DNA of 64,000 nt from Endocalyx cinctus (taxonomy: Eukaryota > Ascomycota > Sordariomycetes > Amphisphaeriales > Apiosporaceae). Under the pieces are notes generated by a model, which had not been told where the DNA came from, searched no databases, and saw only the letters and a list, made by a program, of their open reading frames with translations. Below, piece by piece: positions 45,842 through 56,754 of this stretch. Position 1 is the stretch's first letter; each line of letters begins with the position of its first letter. The DNA lies in the NCBI GenBank assembly GCA_001600455.1, contig BCKC01000005.1:124001-188000 (forward strand), read 5' to 3'. A program made the translations under genes and the position numbers.

Positions 45842-48800
45842 GATGGCGATAGGTATTACCGAATTATTATTATTTTTTGGAACTCGAAGAAAATTATTCT
45901 CAAGTACCTATATTTCTTAAGGGGAAACGAAAGATGAGAAGTAAGGGAAAATATTTTGGCAACCTGCTTATTTTCTTTCTCTTTTTTTTTTCTCTCTCTG
46001 TCGCATCAACGTCATTCTATATGGTAGCACCCGCTGACTATATATAAGATTGAAAGCACATGCCGGGGAGCAGTACGTCGACATCATCATGCGCCGTCAT
46101 TGTAATTCGGTAAACCGCTCGGGTGAATTAAATTGCAGCCCTAACCCCTATGAGATTCGAATGTTGGTCAAATTTAGGTAGGAGCCGATATAAATGATGA
46201 TTGTCTTGATTTGATTACTCGCTTAACAATCCTTTTGGCGGCTAAACACCCAGCAAAGCTCACTTACCCTGCGTCGGCGAATCAAAAGCCGCCAGCCCAT
46301 ATTTGAGCGTTCGCCTTCTTCTCCATTGGGTTGCTGAAACAAGGCATGTTATCGTCCCTTTCCGCGATCAGCCTTTCCCAACAACATCCCCGGAATCTCC
46401 GTGATTTGGTCACCTCCACCTAATCGGGACTCGCCAAGCCGGCTGAAGAGGGCACTCTGGAACGGATATATATTAACCCCTCTACCCTCTAGGCTGGCAA
46501 AGGTTTATGCGCTATAATAATGCGAAGCATGCCCTCTCTTTTAAGCAGATCATATCTTGTTTCTTCTCGCCCCGGGGGATTGGCGATCCGAGAATCAGGT
46601 CAGGACCTGATGTTCTGCGTATACAGATCGTCAAATCATCACGGAGGGAGTTGTTCTTCAGCCAACTCAGGCCATTCGCTTGAGTAGCCCAATTGTTTCT
46701 CGGTTTCGCCTATATTAAACGATTATGTCTCGTGGTCAATAATTGAATAATTGAATAATGAAAATATCTTGGTAGGATGATCATCACCGTGGTGAAAAGA
46801 GCGTCCCTTGTCTTGCAAGCAGTGTAGTTTAAATGCCGTTAGGCTTAGTCACGGTACAACGATGACTTGCAGGTTACATAAGAAGAGGTAGATAGCGTCA
46901 TTGAAAATTACCGAGTCTTCGAGTATAATTTCCGAATATGGGATCTGGTCAAATACGACTTAATTAGTGCTGCTTATGGCCATTCGACGAGCTGGCTGGC
47001 TGGCTGAGTAGAGTTACACTAAAGGCTCCGTAAGCGCGAGTCCATCGAATCGGTAATATATCGATTCGTTTCGTCGATTTGTGGGATTTTGTCATTTACC
47101 CTAGTTAGTAAATATGTTGTATTGGTAATACTTTATAAACTAGAGGGCCACGTAAAACTTTCATGTCGTGTGTATTAGTTGGTCTCTACTCTGGTCCGAT
47201 GTAGGCGTGAGGTCAAAATCTGCGAAGGCACATTTCAACCGAAAACATCAACCTCATCATACATACCTCAATGAAGAGATAAAAACACGAAAAAGGAAAA
47301 AAAAAAAATATTAAAAGGACCGAAGAAATGGCCTGTTCAGTTGAACTATCTTACGGTACCCCCCAACTTGACCCGGAGCAGAACGGAGTCCTACACTACA
47401 TCCTTCAGTGGCTGAGACTACTCTGGTGGGATAGGTAAGACGGGTATCGGGTATTGGGTCCTGCAGACTCTTGCTTATGGAAGGGCTGAGACTGCTCCAG
47501 TGATTTGGGGTACTTGCGAGCCGACTGCTGTAATATTGCTGGATCGTGCAGCTTGTGTGTCCCAATCGCATTTCAGCTGTTGCTACTGCTATTAACAGCT
47601 CGAATATCTTAAAAGACAGCTGCGGCAGCAAGATGAAAATAGATCTAAAGTCCGGAGTATAATGCTACTGAATCCCCTTGGCAGCCAATCATAACCAGGT
47701 CGACTTATGTACCGCCTATGGTAAGGCGATGTGGGTGAGGAAGGTGGAGTAGGACGTCGTCCAGCTAGTCGGTAGTCCGGTCTAGTGTGGTTACGCGCAA
47801 TACTGTATGTCAGCGACGTGTAGCTTAGGAATCAGTATCGAGTGAAAAAGTATTCAAAATGTTCGATGTCAGCAAATACGGTAACTCAGATGTCCATCCA
47901 AAGAACATGAAGTCTATGGGTGTACCGTACTTCCAGCCTGGAAGGTGGTTTCTCGCGACCCCTTGCTTTCTTTAATCGACCCCAGCGGCCAATATTGGTG
48001 CACGATTCCGGCCCAGACCGAACGCTCAGGTCTTGGCTGCATCAATGTTCTTTTGACAAGCATTATATAGGCGGGCAAGTTGAGTAAACTTTTTTGGAAC
48101 CGACAGTACCGTTAAAAAGCCCAGAGAGTTTGAAGGAATCAATCTTACAGATACATATTTCACGGCCGGGTCCACGTGGAAACGTGGTCAGCTTTCATTC
48201 TCCGTGGCGTGATATTACTATCATATTCTACCAATGTGGTTCCTTTAGGTAGCATCCACAAGACCCGATTTACACTATTTCTGCTCCGACGAAAAGGAAG
48301 AAGAAAAAGGATCCACCATTGGCACAGCGAAGCTAATATTTGATTGTCGCGTGAACCCTTGACTATCGATGCAAACCCCATGGTCATAATAAGTAAGGTG
48401 ATAATACCGGTGGATATCGGTGGATCTCACTCTACGCTAGAGTAAAACAAATAAAGAAGAATAAAAATAAAATAAAGAAAACATGACCAGTCGGGAGACG
48501 AACCTGATGGAGTAGAATAAGCTATCGCGAGGCTATTGAATGCATTAGGGCCAAATGGGGATATTGTACCGGCCGCCGTCGTGGGATCCCAGGGCCCATT
48601 TTCAGATTCTCGGCTTGAGTAGTTTAGAGATAAATGTCAGTTCCTCCCAGTCGAGAGGGATGATCGTCGTCCAGCACTTGCTCTCGTTTCTTCTTTTCTA
48701 AAAAGCATCTTGAAAGTTCTTTAAGAGTCTTCACCCTAATTACCTAGTATCACTCTAGTCTACTGAGTAGGGAAAATCTTTACTCTCTTTTACTCACTAA

Positions 48801-49007
48801 TGATATTTTGCCATTGCTACTACATCTTGTCTTAATGTAAGTGCTGCTCTATGTTTCTGTATTTCTGTTTATATACTGCGAGGTCGAGGGAGAAAGACTA
48901 ATATTTTTTTGTTCTATTATAGAGAGCGTTGTCTGCGTATATACCTGTCCATTACATACTTCTACGATAATACATTCAATACCATAATACACCATAATAC
49001 CACCAAG
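45842..49007. other. Gene-poor AT-rich region
   Basis: 3.2 kb with no supported gene. A TATATATAAG stretch near 46038-46048 lies about 200 bases upstream of the sulfotransferase start. A (GGCT)4-type run is near 46990-47006. Open frames are short, on conflicting strands and without motifs. Confidence 0.55.
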
Positions 49008-49112
49008 ATGAATAAGTGCGGAAACTGTGGAACGGAATACACAAGCGGGAGCTGCTGGTACTGCCACCCTCAACAGAGAATCGAGCTCGACAACCATGAC
49101 CACCAACACTAG
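49008..49112 (+). CDS. Candidate 34-residue zinc-ribbon microprotein
   Basis: ATG in a favourable context (CACCAAGATGA) opens a 34-residue frame. Its first twenty residues carry two knuckles, CGNC and CWYC, separated by GTEYTSGS (C-x2-C-x8-C-x2-C), ending CHPQQ with a His/Asp-rich tail. The spacing is that of short zinc-ribbon domains in which the second knuckle follows a Gly-Ser turn. There is no clear intron to extend it and the flanks are AT-rich, so it is either a true microprotein, a remnant of a larger gene, or chance. Function unknown. Confidence 0.35.
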   Translation: MNKCGNCGTEYTSGSCWYCHPQQRIELDNHDHQH

Positions 49113-51291
49113 AGGAGCTTTAGAAGCTCGGCCTGACTGATTACCAAGAGCAAATGATAAAAACTTCCCGATCCGGCATCCGCGATTAGGGTTACCTCTC
49201 ATTGGAAACCCCCTCCGCGCCTTATTCCGAGACAATACTACGTTGTAACGACCGAAACCAAAACTTAATTTTTATTTCAACCAAACATTCCTTCGAGTTA
49301 TGTTTGGTATACCTGTGGGATTATCATCTATCAACATCACGTTGAGATAAAACAAGAAGAAAAAAAAACCACCCAACTTAGTGGACATTATTTATGTTAT
49401 GCTTAGAAAAAGCAGTTATTATCGGTTTTGATTTACGGGCGTTACGGAGACATATAATTATACCAGGCGTTGGAAGAAGCATTCTCATCATATTTCATGA
49501 TTGCATTTACGGGACATACTTGACTCACTTTTGAACTGAGATATAGTATTATGTTAGAAAAGGAGGAAAAAAGGATTCACGACTAGGAGGAAAGGGAAGG
49601 GATAGGAGGGAATGCAATGAAAGAATTTTTTGTTTGCAAAATCTTTTTTTTTTTTTTTTTTTTGGATACCACTCATTATTAATTTTTTTTATGAGGGGGG
49701 TGAGGGGACAACCAGGTCAGCTCCATATCTTCTCGCCAGTAAGCTACTGCCACAAAGATAAGGATCACGGATATCGGCCAATTTATGATTTTTTATTACG
49801 GATAACGAGTACGAGTCAGGTCAATCAATATCAATATTTCTCATATATTTCCTGCAAGGACAACGATCAAGGAAAGAAATAAGAAAACCCCTCGACGTGG
49901 GATCCATGGATGACAGGAACAGAACGGGGGTTTAGAATTGAGAGGCCGATCATGAACGAGACGATATCGAGATTTGGGCAGAATTCTATCTTTTCCGAGC
50001 TTCTTTATTAGGAACGTCACGAATCTTTTCTTTATTTTACCAGATAATCAAAAATTGCCGATATCTATTTTAAGAATATTCCGCGGGGCAGACGCCGTGT
50101 ATTTTTTTTTTTTTTTCTTCTCACTTTATACTACCATCCATCCCACGCAGTGCAGGAAGCCTCTGCAGCCCACGGTAATGTGACGATGTATGCGTATGCG
50201 TATGCGTGTGACGGAGTCGCTGGGGGGTAAATTATTACCCCTGCCTTGCATTCGAAGTTAATAAATATCACCAAAGAATTCTGGGACGGCAACGTCAAGT
50301 GACGGCAAGTAACGATAATTAAGTATGTTAAGTCAATATATGCCACTACTTTCATACCCACTTTTGCCTGCCAGTTGAGAGTATAACGAAAAGAGGAATA
50401 TATATTATATAGCGCGCGCAGATGCCATTGGCACGCATCCGCCAAAGACACTGGTCCGTACCCCTGAACTTGCAGCGTAGAGTGGGTTTGGTAATGGAGA
50501 TATACACACGTCAAAAGGAACCAAAGAAGAAAAAAGATGCAGAAGAAGAATCGCAACGAATACCAAAATAAAATATATTGTAACCTTTTCCTCACCGCTA
50601 TTATTCTATGCAGAGAAGATTTTGATCTTGGTACTGATCTACCTTCACAGTAAGTAATATTCCATGCGCAACGAGGATAACACTCTCGGCCGCGCTCGGA
50701 GTTTCTTTATTAATAAACAGTACCAACCTACTCACTTTGGTAGGTATGTATGTGTCTGGGCGTATGACGGGATGAATTTTAATCACTTATCTAGTAATTA
50801 CGCATACTTCTAAGTAGATTCCTCTCTGCACAGACATATAGATACATAAATACATAGATACGTTACCTTATATTCCCCGCTTCTTTGAAGTTCAGAGGCT
50901 TCACGAGAACGAATAGACCTTCATGACTGTTAAAGGTAACGCAAGCAAAAGAAAGAAAAAAAAAAAAAAAGGAGGGGTTGAAGGATCACCAAACCTACAC
51001 CGAGAAAGATGCAGGTTATTACATAGTATCCAAATCGCCAAGGTTACTTAACCTTTTCAAGCATTGGGATCGACTATGTTCCCTACCATGCAGCTATGCT
51101 GCTATGTAGACCGTTGTATCGCACGCCATGGGGCGTCAATCTCACGAAAGTTAATGATTGCCCGCGACCAAATAGCGCCGCCGATGTTTAAATCATTTTT
51201 GAAATTGATACATAAAAATCCTAGATATTCATATAACTTCTTAACATAGACATTCTCCATAAGTATATTCCAAAAATCCAAACTTGAGGCC
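49113..51291. other. Gene-poor AT-rich region with homopolymers
   Basis: 2.2 kb with T tracts at 49644-49663 and around 50103-50116 and a GTATGC hexamer run near 50188-50206. It contains the promoter of the following MFS gene. No gene is recognisable. Confidence 0.55.
49644..49663. repeat. poly-T tract (20 bases)
   Basis: An uninterrupted run of 20 T in non-coding sequence. Confidence 0.9.
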
Positions 51292-52999
51292 ATGGAGAAA
51301 GTGGTAGAAGAAGCACGTCCAGCTACCTCGCTTGAAGCTATCGAGGTGGTCGGTGATGAAAACGTCATTACTCTCAAGGGCACCGTGGACCCGATATATG
51401 AGGCCAAGGCGAGAGTTTTGAATAAAGCGGTGGAGTTTTACCCCAGTATTCTCTTTTTATTCTATTATTTATTATTGTTTTCTTTTTTCGTCCTCTAATA
51501 TGGAACCTTTTAGATACAAGATATTGGGATGGGCCGGTACCAATGGCAGCTTTTCATCGTCGTGGGTTTTGGTTGGGCGAGCGACAATCTCTGGCCCGTG
51601 ACCACGTCGCTGATCTTCACGCCGATCGCCAACGAATTCTCGCCAAAGTACCCACCCTTGCTCAGTTTAGCCCAGAATCTCGGACTGCTGGCCGGCGCCC
51701 TCTTTTGGGGCTTCGGCTGCGACGTCTTCGGCAGGAGGTGGGCCTTCAACCTCACGCTAGGCCTGACCGCCGTCTGGGGCCTCGTCGCCGCCTCGGCGCC
51801 CAGCTTCGCCGCCGTCGGCATCTTCGCCGCGTTCTGGTCCTTCGGCGTCGGCGGTAACCTGCCCGTCGATTCGGCCATCTTTCTCGAATTCCTGCCCGCC
51901 TCCCACCAGTACCTGCTCACCGTCCTCTCCGTCGACTGGGCCGTGGCCCAGGTCGTCGCGAACCTGATCGCGTGGGGACTGCTCGGCACCATGACCTGCC
52001 AAGAAACGGATCAGACGTGCACGAGGGCGGAAAACTTCGGGTGGCGCTATTTTATGCTCGCCGTCGGCGGCCTGACGCTTATCCTCTTCGGTATCCGATT
52101 TTTCTGCTTCACCATATTCGAATCGCCCAAGTATCTTATGGGTAAAGGACTAGACGAAGAGGCCGTGCGCATCGTGCATGAGGTGGCGCGAAGGAACGGA
52201 AAGACATCTACTTTGACGGTCGAGAACCTCAAGTCGTGCGAACCCGAGGGGTACTCGCAGCGGATTGGCGCAAGCGATGCTATCAAACGTAGGCTTAAGA
52301 CGATAGATCTCACGCATATTCGATCTCTATTCTCTTCAAGGAAGCTCGGGTACAGCACCGGTGCGTTAATGGTCGTTTGGGCATTTATTGGTCTCGGGTA
52401 AGTAGTATAACATAGTACACTCACGTCGTCGAAACGTTCACGGCTATTAATGAAGTGACAAATTTCATTCTAGATATCCCCTTTATCACGCCTACCTACC
52501 CTACATCCAGGCCACCCGAGGGGTCGAGTTCGGCGACGGATCAACGTATATCACTTACCGTAATTCGCTCATTATAGCCGTCCTCGGCGTGCCGGGAGCA
52601 CTACTAGGTGGCGCGCTCGTCGAGATACCGCATTTCGGACGCAAGGGGGCCCTATCCCTGAGTACCGTAGCTACGGGGGCGTTTCTCTACGCATCGACGA
52701 CCGCGACCAGCTCGTCTAGTTTGTTGGGCTGGAACAGTGCCTACAGCTTCACGAGCAATATTATGTACGCTGTCTTATACGCATTCACGCCCGAGCTCTT
52801 CCCGACCAAGGATCGAGGCACGGGGAACGCGCTTACGGCGACCTCGAATCGAATATTTGGTATTTTCGCCCCGATCATCGCCATCTATGCGAATATCAAT
52901 ACTTCGGCGCCCGTGTATACCAGCGGTGCGCTATTTATCGCGGCCGGACTCGTCGTCTTGACGCTACCCTTCGAGTCGAGAGGAACGGCTAGTCTGTAA
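51292..52999 (+). CDS. MFS transporter, SV2-like/organic-acid type
   Basis: Three exons, 51292-51429, 51514-52397 and 52474-52999, give 515 residues. The first junction rebuilds VLNKAIQDIGMGRYQWQLF, a characteristic start in this group, although the donor GTGGAG is weak. Loop 2-3 reads GCDVFGRRWAF. The helix 4-5 region has GGNLPVDSAIFLEFLP, typical of fungal SV2-related carriers. After a central loop with a conserved FESPKYL, the second half has GALLGGALVEIPHFGRKG and AFTPELFPTKDRGTGNA. Twelve helices are expected. Substrates in this group include sugars and carboxylates; none can be chosen here. Confidence 0.9.
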
Positions 53000-53883
53000 G
53001 GTAGATGATGTATTTCTGTGTCGGTTAAAAACCTTCGCTTTGTAAGATTAGAAAAGACGAAAGATCATAGATACGAAGTATTTCATAATCTAAAAAGTGC
53101 TATTTTATCACACGTTAGGTAGAAAGTAAGCAGTTTGAGTAAATTTCTACTCAAAACATAGTCGATAAAACTTCTAGAAGTTACAAGAAGCTCGGGGATA
53201 AGTGTTATCGAGAGCAAAGACATGTCCAGGTAGTCGATTACGCTCATCGGGCTTGTTTACTATTCGCATTCAGGGGGCTGGGAGAGCTACGCAGTACATT
53301 AGATACGAACAGACCATCTTGATAGAGTTCGGTCGAAATGAGATGATTAGGCCACACCCTTCATGCATTCAGACACTAAGTAAGATAAAAAGGATTATTC
53401 TATCTCTATCTCTACATCTTAATCGATATAGCATAGCCCACATTCAAAAGTATGTTTATATTTCTTGGAAAATCCAGGTTCCTTTTGTTAGGAAGCGTTG
53501 TATTGGTCCTGTCGATCAATCTCAGGGTTTTCACTCAAACGAGCTGAGAAAACACTGCCCCAATCTACCTAGAAGGCATGTAGCCTATAGTTACCATCCG
53601 ATCGAGGTTGATCTATATGAATATAAAAGAAGAAGAAAAACTTGTTCAGCCAGCCCCCAGGAGACAATTTTGCACGAGACGAGGTCAGTCATTAAGTTAC
53701 TATAGGCAATAGTGAAAGGGGTTGGATATTCTTCTCTCCGGTTACAGCTATGTTATGATATCACATACTTACTGGATTATGTTTCGAGGACTCTGATATC
53801 ATCAGTGGATCAATAATTTAGGTTTACCTTGTTCCTAATAATACTTAATCTGATGTCTTAAGTAACAGCTGAGGCCTGTGCCC

Positions 53884-54013
53884 GAGTCTCTCAGGCCGTT
53901 CTATCTAATCGGACGCAGTTATGCTTCAGAAATCACTATCATTTCCCTCAACTTTGACTTGATTACAATAGAGACTTTACACTAGTCCCTTTATGAGCTG
54001 CAAGCTCACGCCC
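53884..54013 (+). repeat. Diverged direct repeat, copy A
   Basis: Begins GAGTCTCTCAGGCCGTTC and continues with islands of similarity (TTTGACTT, then CCCTTTATGAGCTGCAAGCT) to copy B. In the first 35 bases the two copies differ at 8 positions, all transitions. Confidence 0.55.
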
Positions 54014-55069
54014 CAGTTGTGAAAATCTCCGAGTAAACAGTGTGAAGGAGTTTCACTTCAGTCAATATTCACGCTTAACCTGGCGTTGGATAGGAAAAAA
54101 AGAAAAGAAAATCGCTATCAAGGAGTTAATTAACAGCGCATTCTAGATGCCGCTTGAACATTCTACCCCTATAAGTTCCACAAGGATGCGACGGGAAAAC
54201 ATAGTCTTAGAGTCTGGGGAGCTTCCAAATTCATCCCGGAATAGCAAAATGATAACGGGGTTTATCATTCCAGTTGAACCTGAAGACTTGATTACCCCCG
54301 TGTTTGGAGCGAAGGCCAGGTTTACCTGTTCTGATAATCTGATAAGGGGAAAAAAACGCTATTCAAGAAAAATTTCCGTCCTGCATTTTGGTACCTGCAT
54401 TCGGGTCCGAACACAATACATACTCAATTAATATGTGGCGGTCAAGATAATATCAAAGGAAGGTTTATCTCTGAGAAGCTCTACCTCGAAAATCCCTGAC
54501 TGGGCTAGATACCTGGGGTACGGAAACCAGCTTTTCTTTTAACTAACTTCCAAACAGATTCTACTCCGCCACTAGATATCGTGAGAGCTTAGCTTGGCGA
54601 ACATGGTGAAATAATGCCTCCTGGCGATGACCGCATTCTATTGTTGTGCTCACTAGCTGACTAGCTACTTGCAGGTGAAAAGGTACCTATATGATGTGTT
54701 ATAGCATTAACGATAGTCCGTAGATTGTAGATCCCTATCGGCAATCATCTCGAGCTAGGACGAGAGCGATTGGTGGTCTGAAATCTCCCCCGACCTCAAT
54801 ACATGGGACGTTAGAAATAATGCACGCGTCGAAGGTTGATACAGCACAGCCACTGGAAATAAGAAGCGTGGAGCATACATATACCTAGAGCGATAGGATG
54901 ATAATCGCCCCAACGAAGCAACGCATGAACAATCGGCTCAGGGGTACCACATGTGGTTTGCCGATTGTGTTTTCGAAGAGCTTACCGGATTAAGGTATAT
55001 ACAGTAAATGGTATAGCTTGAGAGCCGATGTAAATCTTGTCTTCTCTCTACTTGAAATGTTTTATGCTT

Positions 55070-55233
55070 GAGTCTCTCGGGTTGTTCCATCCAGTCGGAC
55101 ACAATCAATATTCCATGATGTAGTGTATAAATTTTCCTGTGACTGACCCACTTTCACCTACCTTTGACTTCAAATTGACTGACTACTTTGTACTCTGTAG
55201 AGATTCAGGCCCTTCTGTAAGCTGCAAGCTTTA
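55070..55233 (+). repeat. Diverged direct repeat, copy B
   Basis: Begins GAGTCTCTCGGGTTGTTC, with TTTGACTT and CCCTTCTGTAAGCTGCAAGCT following in the same order as in copy A. Spacing differs by insertions. No coding capacity remains, so the parent element cannot be identified. Confidence 0.55.
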
Positions 55234-56754
55234 CTCCTAGATTCTTGAGCTCTGGTTTTGCATATTTACAAGTTTGCATTAATGCAAACTTAGCATATAT
55301 CTCATCATTATTACATGATACAGTAGATACCTATAGTGCATTGATCTAACATACATGTGTCCCGACAATTATCTTTTAAGATGTTGTATGTATTACTGTG
55401 TATGTATTAAGACTTGAGGCTACTATTAGGATCTATGGTTGATCGACGTAGTACCATGGAATTGGAGAGTTAACTGGTCTTGAGCCAAGCAAAAAAATAA
55501 TAATAATCGAAGGCTGTTAGAAGGGATTTAAACTACAGGGGTCATGTCATGATCATACAATACACACGGTTACTGGGGTGTCCTTCTGATATTGATGTGA
55601 GACGGTTGGACGGAGAATATTCCAAACCCCTGTCCTATACTCGTTAGGTTCTTTAACCCCCCAGTAATATGATCGCTATTTTACAACTATTACCATAGTA
55701 CCTATGGCAATCACTGATATATCTCCAATTTGCTTCATTATTCAGGTCCGTGTTATCGAGAGACGGGAATAAACAACGCTTTGTTATTGACATAGAGCAA
55801 AGAAAATGATAGAGAGGGTGGGAAAAAAAAATAAACGGTAATAATTAGTTTCAGTAAAGAAGAATACTACCTAGTCATTTCTAGACAAAATACAAACTCT
55901 TCGATGCTTTGAAATAAGGTTTGAAACTCGTCTCGTCATAGATTAGTACTTAAGGAGTTCTCGTAGTTAAGCGCTCTTTGTGCAAAAGATCTTTGGGCTC
56001 CACACTCGGAACATCTACCGATCCCTACACTATGATAGTGCGACACAACCGGAGATTTTTGCGACTCTTGCTCATAAACACTGCCACAATTTTCTTTACT
56101 GTAATACAGTGTTGGTCAGTATCAAAATCAAAACCGCCAAGTTTACTCGGTAGTGGATTACCGACAAGGGGTTCCCTGATCATTTTGAGTCAGTCTAGAA
56201 GAGTGGCAACTTCTGGAAGACATCCTCGATGCTCGCTTACCATAGTATACTGGATTATACTGGCTTTGGGCGCCTGGTCAGGGTATCCTCGTCTCACACC
56301 TCCTCTCCCGAATCGCCCAGCATCCAGTATGATGGTGGACTGGTCCAAACACCTGCCCACTTTGAAGCAGACCTCTAAGATATAATTCTTTTTCTTATTC
56401 GAGAACCATGTGCGGATCACGCAGTTCCGCCACTAGTCCACATTCAATATGGGAATCTACGAACCGAGTAATGTTTGAAGATAACAAACTTTCAAAGCTC
56501 ATTATGAAGAGCCATCTGTTATAAATATTCCATCGACATCTGGTCGGTAAGATGAAGTTTACTCACTCAACTACACGCACAGCTTCAATTATCAAGTGGT
56601 TCAGGGAGCAGGGTCATCCTCCAAGATTTTCTTTCTTCTTTTTTACTATACATCACTTGACGTGATTTCAATTCTTCATTCTTTCTTACGCTAGACGCTT
56701 TTTTATATTTTTTCGTCGACGTCTGTGACAGTCCTTTTTTATTATACTTCCAAC

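Larger units (their letters stand above)
53000..56754. other. AT-rich gene desert with diverged repeats
   Basis: 3.75 kb without a recognisable gene. It contains a pair of diverged direct repeats (near 53884 and 55070). One open frame of 168 codons (53202-53705) and one of 136 codons (55978-56385) have no family features and unlikely composition. I treat both as non-coding. Confidence 0.55.

Noticed and set aside
53202..53705. 168-codon open frame in the desert
   Set aside because: No ATG-supported domain, mixed composition and no homology pattern that I recognise; it overlaps AT-rich repeat-bearing sequence.
55978..56385. 136-codon open frame before the Ala/Pro-rich gene
   Set aside because: Starts with a non-ATG codon in the longest form, has no domain and sits in the RIP-like AT-rich region.
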